In this document: in pieces, positions 1 through 11,905 of the stretch | Layout: each line of letters opens with the position of its first letter | Numbering within the stretch: the first letter of the stretch is position 1 | Assembly (NCBI RefSeq): GCF_900324465.2 | Contig: NC_046619.1 | Coordinates: 17,630,637 to 17,694,636 of the forward strand | Direction of reading: 5' to 3' | DNA from: Anabas testudineus | Taxonomy: Eukaryota > Chordata > Actinopteri > Anabantiformes > Anabantidae | Length of the DNA stretch: 64,000 nucleotides | The notes under the pieces: model-generated | The model's input: the letters and a program-made list of their open reading frames with translations, nothing else | Database searches by the model: none | What the model was told of the DNA's origin: nothing | Translations under genes and position numbers: made by a program

Positions 1-149
1 AACATTAATATAGGTGACAACATAAATGTCTGGAGTAAACTTCCAATCCATTCAACTTAGTCGCCACGAAATTTCACACAGCAGCATTAAAAGAGTAAAG
101 ATTGTGTTTGATGCAAGATAAGCAAGAACACAAAAAATCTGAAACCGTG

Positions 150-345
150 TCTTAACATCAGGCATCGCATGCTCGTCATGAGACAGTGGATGGTGTCCTG
201 GGGCATCTCCTCCCAGACCTGGATTAAAGCATCAGTGAGATCCATGACAGTCTGTTGTGGTAATTAATGTTGAATGCACTGACACATCATGTCCAGTAGG
301 TGCTCAGTTGGATTTAGGACAAGGTAACACGAGTATGTGCTCTTT
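150..345 (-). mobile_element. Tc1/mariner-type transposase relic, copy 1
   Basis: The minus strand preserves the C-terminal end of a Tc1-like transposase, readable more clearly in the sister copy near 8,845-9,042 (NPTEHLLDMM followed by a VWEEMPQDTI-like stretch; the family consensus is NPIEHLWD then a WxxIPQ motif). It is short, without the catalytic domain or terminal repeats that I can see, so it is a dead fragment. Its presence in both tandem copies means it was there before the duplication. Confidence 0.6.
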
Positions 346-416
346 ATCCTTTGTGAAGACAAATGGAAGGGGCTACCAATTCCTGTTTTCTCTGATGAAG
401 GTTAATCGGGCTGCAT

Positions 417-469
417 GGTGCTAGGCTGGGAGCACAGGTTAGTCCAACCTGTTCTCTCAGCCTAGCACC
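417..469. repeat. Near-perfect inverted repeat (hairpin)
   Basis: Arms of 24 nt (417-440 and 446-469) are complementary with two mismatches around a 5-nt spacer. The paralogous site near 9,096-9,125 has the left arm but not the right one, so the palindrome exists in only one of the two tandem copies. Confidence 0.7.
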
Positions 470-1252
470 GTGGCTGGACCCTCTACTTACCACCAATGTG
501 ACTGAAATAGAGCTCATAGTTAGCTCCTGGAACAGCTAACAATATTTTAGTGACCAATTGTAAAAGATTTAAAAGGCAATTTCGCTTTATAACGTATCAA
601 ATCTTTCAATGTGTCTGTCTATTGTTTACCACCGATTGTACCGTTTCCCTTCCTGTAATACTTTAATACATTCAGTTCACACATTAACCTAAAGAATACA
701 AACACCTCTCTTTCAAACAACAGCAAGTACACACACAGCTTTTCACTACACTCTGCATCACCTGCTCACAGTGACCTTTTCTTACAGCTTATTTAATGAT
801 GTTTTTAAAATAAATTAAGAAATGACTAGGTTTTATTTTGGTCACACACTGCTTTATAGTGTCGTCAGTGGCGGATCCAGCTGATATGCTGCCCTGGTCG
901 AGGTACTACTTTTTTTTCTTGCTTTCCTTGATAAAAATCAACTACATTATCAAATGAAATCTACCCAGCAATTATATGAAATGGCAATATGACAATTTCA
1001 GTGTGACTGATTTTATTAGTGTACAAAGTAAGCAGTGTCTTTCGATAAGGGACCCCTGAAGTGACATGCCCTTACCCCTCCCACCTACCCATGTAGCACA
1101 GTACTGTAGAGTGGGAGACCTCTCCAGAACGGAGAGGGGGTATCCACTGTTGTGTTGCCCACCCATGTCTAAATCTGCCACCTGTATCTGAAATAATTTT
1201 TAAATATTTGCTAAAACATACACTATTTCATGTGTAGACAATAAAATACATA

Positions 1253-1692
1253 GGTCTACAAGACAGTGGTGAGACCAGCTCTGCTCTATGGGTTAGAGAC
1301 GGTAGCAGTGAGAAAGAGACAAGAGGCTGAGATGGAGGTAGCAGAGATGAAGATGTTGAGGTTCTCCTTAGGAGTGACCAGGTTAGACAGAATAAGGAAT
1401 GAGTACATCAGAGGGACGGCTCACGTTGCCTGAGTTAGCAACAAAGTCAGAGAGGCCAGACTGAGATGGTTCGGACATGTTCAGAGGAGGGATAGTGAGT
1501 ATGTTGGTAGAAGGATGTTGGAGATGGAGCTGCCAGGCAGGAGGGCAAGAGGAGGAGATATATGGATGTGTTAACAGAGGACATGAAGTTGGCTAATGAT
1601 AGGGTAGAAGATGTTCATGATAGATTTAGGGGGAAAAGGATGATTCACTGTGGCGACCCCTGATGGGAAAAGCAGAAAGAGAAGAAGAAGAA
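1253..1692 (+). mobile_element. 5'-truncated LINE (non-LTR retrotransposon) 3' end with target-site duplication
   Basis: The plus strand encodes the C-terminal end of a reverse-transcriptase polyprotein (TVVRPALLYG, then LRWFGHVQRR) with some decay, followed by the 3' end 'gtggcgacccctgatgggaa' and a GAA-rich tail. This is a teleost LINE whose clade I cannot fix; RTE-like is a guess. It is flanked by a 17-nt direct repeat, agacaataaaatacata, at 1,236-1,252 and 1,692-1,708. The sister locus near 9,870 has a single uninterrupted copy of the target, so this is a clean insertion after the tandem duplication. Confidence 0.8.
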
Positions 1693-2079
1693 GACAATAA
1701 AATACATAAACTGAAGTGTTTTATTTCGTTCTGTCTATTGGTGTATTGTGTTTGTTTTTTTCTATTCTAATTTGGTCTGTACAGTAAAATGCTTGTTTTT
1801 CTGTTTGTTACGGGACATTCACATAGTAATCAAAACAGTAATGAGGAACAGGATCTTCAGGTAGAAAATTAGCATATATTGTAAAACTTTACAATGGATG
1901 TAACAACAACAAGTAAATTATTTGAACATCCTGTTAGTTTCAGAATGTTGCAGTTGCTATATAATATTCAGTTACTCAAGACTTTTTGTGCTAGACAGCA
2001 GTGATTGCAACTTTTGTTCAAAAGAAAGCCATGCATGCATATATACATAGTGTACATAGCAAACTCAAATAAATCCAGA

Positions 2080-3707
2080 TTAAGTAACTAAAGTCCTGAC
2101 ATCAGTGTAGACCGTCTGTTCCTTGGCTTCTGCATTTCTTCTTCCTGCTTTGCCAGCTGTTCTCCTGGTGAATACTGGTGTAGAATAAACCAAAGATCCC
2201 TTATTTCTCTGAGAAAATGAGATTGAAAATGACATTAAATTAAAATGCAAATCTAAACAAACTGCTGATAAGGTTTCTAAGGGGGAAAGTAACATTTCTT
2301 ACCTGCTGACTTTGCTGGTCATGAAAATCAACAGCAGCTATGTAATATCAAAAATGTTCTATTAAATTATTTAATAGATATTACATCTACAGAAGATGAA
2401 TGATATTATAGATTGAATACAGCATAAATGTTAATTTAATGATGGTGATTTGGAAAAACTGCAATAGAACTCTTCTTACCTTTGCAACAACCACAAGATT
2501 TTTTCATGATGGCATAAACAAGGAAGGTTATAACTATCAGACATAAAGCCAGAGCAGCACAGAGCAGCAAAAATAAGTCATCGGTTGTCTGTGACAACAC
2601 ACGTGTCTCTAAAAAAAGGAGGAAAGAGAATTGTATTGTAATAAAATATGAAATAAAAAATAAAGTAAGCAAAAAGAAAAACACTTTTAAACACATTATA
2701 TTTCAGCTAATGTTGATTATACTAATCAAACAATAATAAGGGTGAGTTACCTTCAATGTGGACTTGTGTTCCATTTCCAAATAAAATCTGTCCACATGTG
2801 GCCACAGCACAGTAATAAGTCCCAGCATCAGAGGAGCTGACGTTTTTGGAGAAGCTGTAAACACATGTCTGTAAAGAACGAGCCTCAGGACTCTTTTCAC
2901 ATTGGTCACTGGTGTTTCCATCAACATACATCAAACTGTGAGGAGATTCATCTGATCTGGCTCTGAACCAGTACATACTGTGATCTGGACATGTCCTGTC
3001 CTCAGATTTAGAAAGAAGTGAACACTGGAGAGTCATAGATTCTCCTGGACGGAGAGGATCAGATGAAAATTCTTGGGTCACGGCAACAACATCAGGTTCT
3101 GGTCCTAGAAAAACACACAACCGAAAAATATTAAATTGATTTCTGGCGGGAACATTACAGGGTGGGCATATTACAAATGACTACTGACTTTTAAATCTGT
3201 GCTGCTGTTTTTACTATAATTACCTTTGACTCTCAGAAATGTTCCACTCAGAAATGTCATGTTGAGTCTTTTCACCTTTATACAGTAGTACACTGCAGTA
3301 TCGGTTAAGCTGTGCTTTTTTAATATTCAGAACATATTCTCCAGGCTCTTGTTTTGCTGTAATGTGACGAGTCACATCAACACTGCCATAATCATAAGAC
3401 AGAGTTTTCCCTAAAATTTCAGGAAATGTTCCAGAGACAAGCCTGATCCAAAATAAATATCCTTGAGATATCTGGCGGGTACATTTGAGAGTCACATCAT
3501 CTCCGACATCAACAGTCTTTGTGTCAAAGATGTGATCTGTGTCTGTGCAACCTGAAAATAAAATGAAAACAGAGCAGTGACTCAATATTATGGATTTTCT
3601 ATGTTAATGAAAAAGGAAAATGTATTCTTAATATAGCTGGAGTAAATCTCATATTAATACTTACACACAATTTGCAGCACATGAAGTAAAAGTATTGCAA
3701 CCAGCAT
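2080..3707 (-). pseudogene. N1: NITR-family receptor, type A, frameshifted in the V exon
   Basis: Six exons on the minus strand: leader 3665-3707, V 3224-3551, I 2751-3104, TM 2480-2608, linker 2303-2337, tail 2080-2208. The leader starts MLVAILLLHVLQ. The I domain has CAVATCGQILFGNGT. The TM exon holds DDLFLLLCAALALCLIVITF followed by a Cys-rich juxtamembrane stretch. The tail carries TVYTDV, an ITSM-like TxYxxV motif; its upstream tyrosine (LVYSTP) has lost the +3 hydrophobic residue. Compared with its tandem sister N3, the V exon is 328 rather than 327 nt, with one extra T near 3,305. This shifts the frame after AQL, abolishes the F-strand YYC and would end translation early in the next exon. 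It is probably a pseudogene, although a single-base assembly error cannot be excluded. Everything else, including splice sites, is well kept, so the loss is recent. Confidence 0.75.
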
Positions 3708-3775
3708 CTTCTAGCACTGGAGACTGCAGTGAGTTTACATCGTATCGTAAGATAGATAAGAATTTCCTTAATGCG

Positions 3776-3815
3776 ATCAAATGGGCGGGAACAATTTTAA
3801 AGCAATCTGATTGGT
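3776..3815 (-). promoter_or_regulatory. CCAAT box and type A promoter block of N1
   Basis: CCAAT on the minus strand at 3810-3814, about 103 bp upstream of the ATG. It lies next to an atgggcgggaacaa block that is also found upstream of N3 and, as atgggagggaacaa, upstream of N8. Confidence 0.6.
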
Positions 3816-4829
3816 TTTTCACTTCTGTATGTCAGTGTCTAACTTACCCCAGTGGAAATATGTCAACCAAAAGTTTCCAACATTAGCTCATGAAAGCACA
3901 ACAAACAAACTTACAGTAAACACAGAGACTGTCAACAGAGGCGGTGCTGCATTTACAATATCTCTTACAGTGGGTTTTGTTGTAGGACTCAACTTAAGCT
4001 ATGGGTTTATTATTCAAAACACAATATCCAGTGCCCATGCATGGGAACGTCAGTGTAACGAAGATTAGCCTAAGGTTACAAAAAACAAAGGCGATAAGGT
4101 TTTAAAAAATGGACATGATGATTGGTCTGAGAGGGGATACATTCACTGCCTCTCACATATTGGCAGTGAACATTAGAAATGGACATAAGTGACCTATTAC
4201 ATATGTTACACTATATAAATATATTATTTAGCTATTTTCAACATTTGTGTTGATCGCTTGTTACATAATTAATGAGCTAACCTAATTTGAAATATATAAA
4301 ATTTCAACCAGCACCTTTAAGCAGCTTTCATTATAATTTTATCAGGACAGGAGGCAAATGAACACCATGAACTATAAACTCTGTTTAACTATCTGCAAAA
4401 CTGGACACCGACATTCAAGGAGGGCAGAATACGCAGAACAGCAAAGGAGGAAAATGACAGACAGGGGGCTTTAGCCCGCCTGTAAAAAGGGTCTAAAACC
4501 GCCTCTGGTCTTATCAAATAATAAAGATAATTTTGTTAATGCGATGTGGATGTTGTAGATTTAACACAGGTCATCGGCCATGCTAGTGGCTCTGTAAGGG
4601 TCAGTGCTAACGTGCAGTCCTGACAGTGGTTTCCTCTCTCAGTCTAAAACAGTCAATGTGAAACTAAAAGACATCAACTGGTGTCATTGTGACCTTGAAT
4701 GTGTTGAAGTGTGAACTTACCCACTAACGGATGAGCAACCTTTTCAAATCTTTAATAAAATGTATATTCATTGTTAAACACATGTGAGCATCTATAAACA
4801 ATGAATGACAAAACCTTAGCTATCTTGCA

Positions 4830-5050
4830 GCTACATGCTCCTCACCACTTTACCCTCTTTGTATATCTTGTGCTTAAAGTCAGGCTGGTTCTGAGTCATA
4901 AAACTTCAGTAGTTGGACAGAGAATGGCCTGAGACGCCGTCTGCCGTATGTGGCTTTGTTTATTGTTTAGTTACTGTACAGAAATGCAGAATTTGTTTAC
5001 AAAGTGCTGTGAGACAGCAGAGACAGAGGAAAAGTTGCTAATTCATTTAG
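4830..5050 (+). repeat. Recurrent intergenic block, copy 1
   Basis: A block of roughly 180-220 bp with recognisable landmarks: a cacc/ccct-rich start, '(t)atatcctgt', 'ttctgagt', 'cttcagtagttgg', 'atggcc', and 'gtggctttg', ending near 'tttacaaagtgctg'. Related blocks lie near 13,120, 36,130, 44,420, 46,130, 51,010 and 63,640, all on the plus strand. Function unknown. Confidence 0.55.
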
Positions 5051-6483
5051 GTTGTGGCCTTCAGACAATCTTCCTTAATGGTCTTGTTTCACATTTCCAG
5101 TTGAATTGACTGAATGTACCAAAGAAGTCACATCTATTAGCTGTGTTTCCATGTACTTGGACAAAGTTTCAATGCTATGATTGTCAATGGGGATATTTCT
5201 CTGACTGTCCAGCCCCTATATTACAGAGGAGAGACGAGAGGGCAGGTCTTTTGTGTGGCTAGAGCATAATGAATTCTCTTGATGTTATTTATGACTTAAT
5301 TACCATGAAGTAAAGTTAATTATGAACTGTACGATGTGAAAATAGTTTTTACATGTGCGACTGTTTGGTTGCTCCTATTCGGGCAACATTTCGCGTTCAT
5401 TTCCTGCTCCCTTTACAGGATAATAAAATCCCGTAAATTTAAAACTAAACTAAGATCCACCTGAGGGTGCTGAATGGGTTTTGTTAGCAGATCAGTCTTG
5501 TCCCTGGAAACAGAACTAGGTCAAACTAAAACAGACTGTGAAAAACATGGTCAACACTGTAGTCAGCTGCAGCAAATAGTTTTGGGTTAGAGGGAAAGTG
5601 ACGGGTACAAAGATGGGTTAATGCAGAAGTTGTAATCTTGACTTAAAATGCTTTAATCACATGTACGATCTGTGGCTTGGTGAGACCAGGTAGCTGAGGA
5701 CCAGACCGGTTTGTTTGATGGAAAAAAATATGAACAAAAAGAATTCAAAAACAGAAATGATTCTAGAGTCCCTCATAACCACTGGTGCTCTGGGAGATTA
5801 AAATATGTCAGTTGTAATACAGGGCAAAGATAACTACATATGTGAGGTAATGTACCAGTATAAATTAGACCTCATTCACCAACTCATCTTAAGACAGTTG
5901 TTCTTAAAACTCAGTTTATGCAGTTTTTATATAGATTCTGACATTCAACATATATTTTTTACTTGGGTGAGAACAGAATCTAGGCACATTTCAGTGCTGA
6001 CATGCTTGTTTCTAATGTCTGATCATTGTATTTGCATGTAATAGAATTTGAATTGCAACAATATTCAATCATAATGAAAATATGATTTATTGTCCTCTGT
6101 AAGTAAAAATCGCTTCAAGAACAAAAACAGCAAAAAAAGTTTTTTCAACATTACTAAATACTTCACAGAACATCACTATAAAACATCACGTGCCAACTTT
6201 ATCCAAGTTTATAAATTTCGTCATTAAACATTTTATGATAAAATTACCATGTTACATTGAAGACAGTCCTCACACTTTGTGGGAGTTTCTTTATTCAGCA
6301 TAGTTTAATGCAGTTCCAAAACCATCTACTAACTTAGTCAAACTCAAGTTTATACATTTGCACAAAGACAAATGATTATTTATACACTACTACATAAAAA
6401 CTACATATTACAAACCCTTTAGCTCTAAGCAGACTAACATCAACTACATCACACAGCACTAACTGATGCCACACGGACCTTTC

Positions 6484-8366
6484 TCACTTATCCAATCCAA
6501 AAGCCTTCACAGCAGCGTAAATCCTCGCTCTCTCTGCTGCTTTTGTGTCCTTTATTCTACCACCAGTTTTCATCATGGAAAATATGACAGCAGAATAAAT
6601 CCTCATGTCCTCTTCTCTCTGAAAAAATAAATGAGGAAAAAGTTAAATAAGCTTTATAACTCTTTTATTATCTGAGAATAATGATGATGATTATTTTACC
6701 TGTTGAATCCTTGTACGGTTTTGTTGTAGCACAACAGCAGTTGGATCTAGAAACAGAAAATATTTAGAAAACAAGAAATTATTAGATTTAAAGATAGATA
6801 TAGATAAATAAAATAATTAGAAAAAATTAAGTAGTTTTACTGTAAATGTGTCAAATATGTGAAATAAAAAGAAACTTCTATTACCACTGCAAGAATCACA
6901 TTTGCTTTTCTCTATGGTGCAAATGAGGACAGTTAGAGCCAAGAAAGCACAGAACAAAAAAATTATTGTACTGGTCATCTGTGAACACATGGTTCCTGAA
7001 ATAAGAGGAACAAAGAACATGTTTGAATTCACTTCCTAATAGGATAATTTGAAACATTATATAAAATGTCAGTAGAACATACATGTTCAATTGTAGAAAC
7101 AATAATATATTTACCTCCAATTTGCAGGTTTGTTCCATCTCCAAATAAAATCTGTCCACATGTGGCCACAGCACAGTAATAAGTCCCAACATCAGAGGAG
7201 CTGACGTTCTTAGAGAAGCGATGAACACAGCTCTTCACAGAGTCAGATCTCTTCTCACATTCATTATTTTCACCAGTGTAGATGATTTCTGGATGAGATT
7301 GATCTGATCCAGCTCTGAACCAGTACACACTGGGATCTCCTGGACACGTCTTCTTGTCAGAGTCAGAGAGGACTGAACACTGGAGAGTCACTGAGTGTCC
7401 TGGACGAACTGGATCAGAGACTGTCTGAACAACAGTATAGTCTGATGTCCTCTCACTGTTTCCTGTATAATAAAACACTTTGAATCCTTCACTACATTTT
7501 GAAATAAGTACAGTACACAACACATATACATTTGGCATGTGTTTCCTGAATCATGAAAAACTGTGTGAATAAAATGGGTTCTCAGCCCGTATCAGATGAC
7601 CCATAATTTAACACATTATTTGACATTATGCTCTAGAAAATGTGGAGCTTTTTAATCTAGCAAAATAAAATGCTAGAATACTTATTGGAGCAAAATAAGA
7701 TTCAGTGCATGTGAAATTGATTTTGAAACAGTTTTTATATCACTGGCTGGAAAAAATGGAAACATTTGGAAATAAATAGATCAACTGAAAAAACACAAAT
7801 ATTACGTGATACAAAGTGAAACGGCTGGATTAAAAATAAATTACAACTTCATAACTTAATAAAAGTAGATAATATTATTACCTTTAAGTAACAAATATGT
7901 TCCCGTCCATTCAGGAGTTGTGGCCCAGTCTGATATTTCACAGTGATACATTCCTTCATCTTCGTAAGTTGTACTTAAAATGGTCAGGCTAATAAAATCC
8001 TTATTGTCATCTACCTTGAATCTGGATTCTGAAAACTCTTTTGAGTACTCCTTATTTGAGCTCCGCAGGGTCACCATTAGTTTCAAAGTATCCCCAGCGC
8101 TCTGCCTGTACCAGTAAACTTCTCTACGGGTGATCACAGATTGAGGCAGAACACAGGTGAATGTTACAGGTTCACCAAGTTGAACAGAGACCACCGGAGC
8201 CAGTGCATCTGAATTAAAAGAAAACATACAGTACAATCCATGAAATATCAACTAATGTGGAAAAGCTATGATTTGTTAATTTGTTATTGAGAAAATCCTT
8301 GTTTTAAATAAAATATCACTTACATGCTTCTTGGAGCGTAAGCAGTGTCACCCACAAAACGATCAT
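6484..8366 (-). CDS. N2: NITR-family receptor, type B, intact
   Basis: Exons: leader 8324-8366, V 7882-8208, I 7115-7462, TM 6885-6995, linker 6700-6746, tail 6484-6618; 336 aa. The leader starts MIVLWVTLLTLQ. The V domain has the B-strand Cys (VTFTC), VYWYRQ and the F-strand DEGMYHC. The I domain runs from a NYTVVQTVSDPV-like start through VTLQC and VYWFRAGSD to CAVATCGQILFGDGT. The helix is STIIFLFCAFLALTVLICTI with no charged residue inside it, so no DAP12-type partner is suggested. The tail has two tyrosines, MRIYSAV and ARIYAAV; both are YxxV but with Arg at -2, so they are ITIM-like rather than canonical. As in the rest of the family, it should be a surface receptor, probably inhibitory. 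The ligand is unknown. The start codon is the only ATG giving a leader in phase with the conserved splice site. Confidence 0.82.
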
Positions 8367-8459
8367 CTTGACATTGTCTCTCGCTGGCAGAGTTTTTGGT
8401 ATTTCAGAGAGAGAGGGCGGTGAGATAGTCATCATAGGTCAGATTGTCAAATGCGTCTG

Positions 8460-8464
8460 ATTGG
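8460..8464 (-). promoter_or_regulatory. CCAAT box of N2
   Basis: Reads attgg on the plus strand within tctgattggttgtc, 94 bp upstream of the N2 ATG. The same sequence context is seen for N4-N7. Confidence 0.6.
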
Positions 8465-8837
8465 TTGTCTCAGAATACAGATTCTGAAGTGTGCTTCCTG
8501 TTACAGACAGTCCATTTTGTGTCCACGTTCGCTCGCTCACTCACTCACACTCACACTGCATTTAAAAGACTAAATACATGCCACAGTTTTACGAAACACA
8601 AGTACAGAACAGCACAGATCCTACTGACAGACTACAGTCAGTGTCCTCTCTTAAATGTTTTGACAGCACCATTAGGACCAGAATACAGAGCTAATATACC
8701 CAGCGTTAGTAAATTAGATGAAGAATTAGGCGATAACCAACATTGATATAGGTGACAACATAAATGTCTGGAGTAAACTTCCAATCCATAGGACAAGGAT
8801 AAGCAAGAACACATCAATCTGAAACTGTCTCTTAACA

Positions 8838-9042
8838 TCAGGCATCACATGCTTGTCATGAGACAGTGGATGGTGTCTTGAGGCATCTCCTCCCAGACCT
8901 GAATTAGAGCATCAGTGAGATCCATGACAGTCTGTTGTGGTACATAATGTTGAATGCACTGACACATCATGTCCAGTAGGTGCTCAGTTGGATTTAGGAC
9001 ACGGGAACATGAGTATGTGCTCTTTATCCTTTGTGAAGGCAA
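8838..9042 (-). mobile_element. Tc1/mariner-type transposase relic, copy 2
   Basis: Minus-strand reading contains NPTEHLLDMM and QVWEEMPQDTIHCLMTSM, matching the C-terminal end of Tc1-like transposases. No catalytic residues or terminal repeats are visible. It is the sister of the relic at 150-345. Confidence 0.65.
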
Positions 9043-10254
9043 ATGGACGGGGCTACCAATTCCTCTGTTCTCTGATGAAGGTTAATCGGGCTGCATGGTT
9101 CTAGGCTGGGAGAACAGGTTGTACTAGAAGATCCTGAAATTGCAATATTTTAGTAACTAATTGTAAATTAGTAATTGTAAAAGATTTGAAGGGCAATTTC
9201 GCTTTATTATGTGCCAAATTTTTCAATGTGTCTATGTTCAGGAACAACCCAGTTTTTGTTTACTACTGATTGTACCCTTTTCCTTCCTGTAATACTTTAA
9301 TACTTTCAGTTCACACATTAACCTATGAAATACAAACACCTTTCTTTCACACAACAGCAAGTACACACACAGTTTTTCACTACACTGCTCACAGTGACCT
9401 TTCTTACACCTTATTTATACCGTAACTCATAGAATTACTCTGTTTGCAAAATAAATTAGGAAATGATTAGGTTTAATTTTCTACACACTGTGCCTGATAG
9501 TGTTTGCAGTGGCGGATCCAGCAGATATGCTGCCCTGGTCGAAATATAGTAAAGTTTTTCTTGCTTTCCTTGATGAAAAGTCATCAACTACATTATCAAA
9601 TGAAATCTGCCGAGCAATTAAATGTCATGGCAATATGACAATTTCAGTGTGACTGATTTTATTAGTGTACAAAGTAAGCATGATATTGGACCCCTGATGA
9701 ACCCCATCCTCCTACTCATGTAGACCTCTCCAGAATAGAGTTGGGGTATCCACTCTACAAAGTTTAATTATGTGTTGTGTTGCCCACCCATATCTAAATT
9801 TGTCACCTGTACCTGATATAATTAAAAAATATTTGCTAAAACATACACTGTTTCATGTGTAGAAAATAAAATACATACATCAAAGTGTTTTATTTCATTT
9901 TGTTTATTGGTGTATTGTGTGATGTGTTTTGTTTTTTTTCATTCTAATTTGATCTGTACAGTAAGATGCTTGTTTTTCTGTTTGTTGCGGGATGTTCACA
10001 TAGTAATCAAAAAAGAAATGAGGATTTTCAGTTAGAAAATTTGCATATAATGTAAAACTTTACAATGGATGTATCATAAGACAAGTAAATTATTTGAACA
10101 TCCTGTTAGTTTCAGAATGTTGCAGTTGCTATATAATATTCAGTTACTCAAGACTTTTTGTGCTAGACAGCAGTGATTGCAACTTTTGTTCAAAAGAAAC
10201 CCATATATGCATGCATACATAGTGTACATAGCAAACTCAAATTGTAAATCCAAA
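9043..10254. other. Intergenic region downstream of N3
   Basis: No gene seen. It matches about 345-2,079 and contains the empty target site (near 9,870) of the LINE that sits at 1,253-1,692 in the sister copy. Confidence 0.6.
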
Positions 10255-11905
10255 TTAAGTAACAAAAGTCCTGACATCAGCGTTGCCTGTCTGTTCCTTG
10301 GCTTCTGCATTTCTTCTTCCTGCTTTGCCAGCTGTTCTCCTGGTGAATAGTACTGTAGAATAAACCAAAGATTCCTTGTTTCTCTGAGAAAATGAGATTG
10401 AAAATGACAGTAGATTATGCAAATCTAAACAAACTCCTGATAAGGTTTCTAGGGAGATTGTTAAATTTCTTACCTGCTGACTTTGCTGATCATGAAAATC
10501 AAAACAGCAGCTATGTAATATAAAAAATGTTCTATTAAATTATTTAATAGATATTACATCTACAGAAGATGAATGATATTATAGATTGAACCATACAATA
10601 CAGCATAAATGTTAATTTAATGATGATGATTTGGAAAAACTGCAATAGAACTCTTCTTACCTTTGCAACAACCACAAGATTTTTTCATGATGGCATAAAC
10701 AAGTAAAGTTATAACTATCAGACATAAAGCCAGAGCAGCACAGAGCAGCAAAAATAAGTCATCGGTTGTCTGTGACAACACACGTGTCTCTAAAAAAAGG
10801 AGGAAAGAGAATTGTATAGTAATAAAATATGAAATAAAAAATAAAGTAAGCAAAAAGAAAAACACTTTAAAACACATTATATTTCAGCTAATATTGGTTA
10901 TACTAATTAAACAATAATAAGGGTCAGTTACCTTCAATGTGGACTTGTGTTCCATTTCCAAATAAAATCTGTCCACATGTGGCCACAGCACAGTAATAAG
11001 TCCCAGCATCAGAGGAGCTGACGTTTTTGGAGAAGCTGTAAACACATGTCTGTAAAGAACGAGCCTCAGGACTCTTTTCACACTGGTCACTGGTGTTTCC
11101 ATCGACATACATCAAAGTGTGAGGAGATTCATCTGATCCAGCTCTGAACCAGTACATACTGTGATCTGGACATGTCCTGTTCTCAGATTCAGAAAGAACT
11201 GAACACTGGAGAGTCATAGATTCTCCTGGACGGAGAGGATCAGATGAAAATTCTTGGGTCACGGCAACAACATCAGGTTCTGGTCCTAGAAAAACACACA
11301 ACCGAAAAATATTTAATTGCCAAGATTTCTGGCGGAAACGTTACAGGGTGGGCATATTACAAATGACTACTGACTTTTAAATCTGTGTAGATGTTTTTAC
11401 TATAATTACCTTTGACTCTCAGAAATGTTCCTTTCAGAAATGACATGTTAAGTATTGTCACCTTTACACAGTAGTACACTGCAGTATCGGTAAGCTGTGC
11501 TTTGTTAATATTCAGAACATATTCTCCAGGCTCTTGTTTTGCTGTAATGTGACGAGTCACATCAACACCGCCATAATCAGAAGACAGAGTTTTCCCTAAA
11601 ATTTCAGGAAATGTTCCAGAGACAAGCCTGATCCAAAATAAGTATTCTTGAGATATCTGGCGGGTACATTTGAGAGTCACATCATCTCCGACATCAACAG
11701 TCTTTGTGTCAAAGATGTGATCTGTGTCTGTGCAACCTGAAAATAAAATGAAACCAGAGCAGTGATGAACAACAAAGACACAAGATTATGGATTTTCTAT
11801 GTTAATGAAAAAGGAAAATGTATTCTTAATATAGCTGGAGCAAATCTCATATTAATACTTACACACAATTTGTAGCACAAGAAGTATAAGTATTGCAACC
11901 AGCAT
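10140..11905 (-). CDS. N3: NITR-family receptor, type A, tail frameshifted
   Basis: Exons: leader 11863-11905, V 11410-11736, I 10932-11285, TM 10661-10789, linker 10474-10510, tail from 10383. V, I and TM are open and close to N1, with QLTDTAVYYC and CAVATCGQILFGNGT. The linker exon is 37 nt where N1 has 35 (two extra A). The tail is therefore read in another frame and would run to a stop at 10,140 (377 aa) instead of the old stop at 10,255. In the old frame the tail would have SLVYSTVL, a canonical ITIM, while the second motif has changed from TVYTDV to TGNADV. As it stands, the ancestral signalling motifs are not translated. It could still be a surface protein with altered signalling, or a young pseudogene, or the two bases could be an assembly error. 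Confidence 0.7.

Larger units (their letters stand above)
3708..6483. other. Intergenic region between N1 and N2
   Basis: No gene seen. It matches 11,906-14,876 nearly throughout and its right part matches 16,890-18,519, so it is part of the tandem unit. It holds the N1 promoter and one copy of the recurrent intergenic block (about 4,830-5,050). The short open frames here are not conserved between the copies. Confidence 0.6.
1..8440. repeat. Tandem duplication unit, copy 1 (holds N1 and N2)
   Basis: Bases 1 onward match bases from about 8,740 onward almost word for word (both open with 'ggtgacaacataaatgtctg'). The match continues in the same order through a Tc1-like relic, a type A receptor gene, a long intergenic stretch and a type B receptor gene. 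Similarity fades just past the promoter of N2 (about 8,460), which pairs with about 16,580. The left edge may lie outside the window. Differences include a LINE found only in this copy (1,253-1,692) and small indels. Confidence 0.8.
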
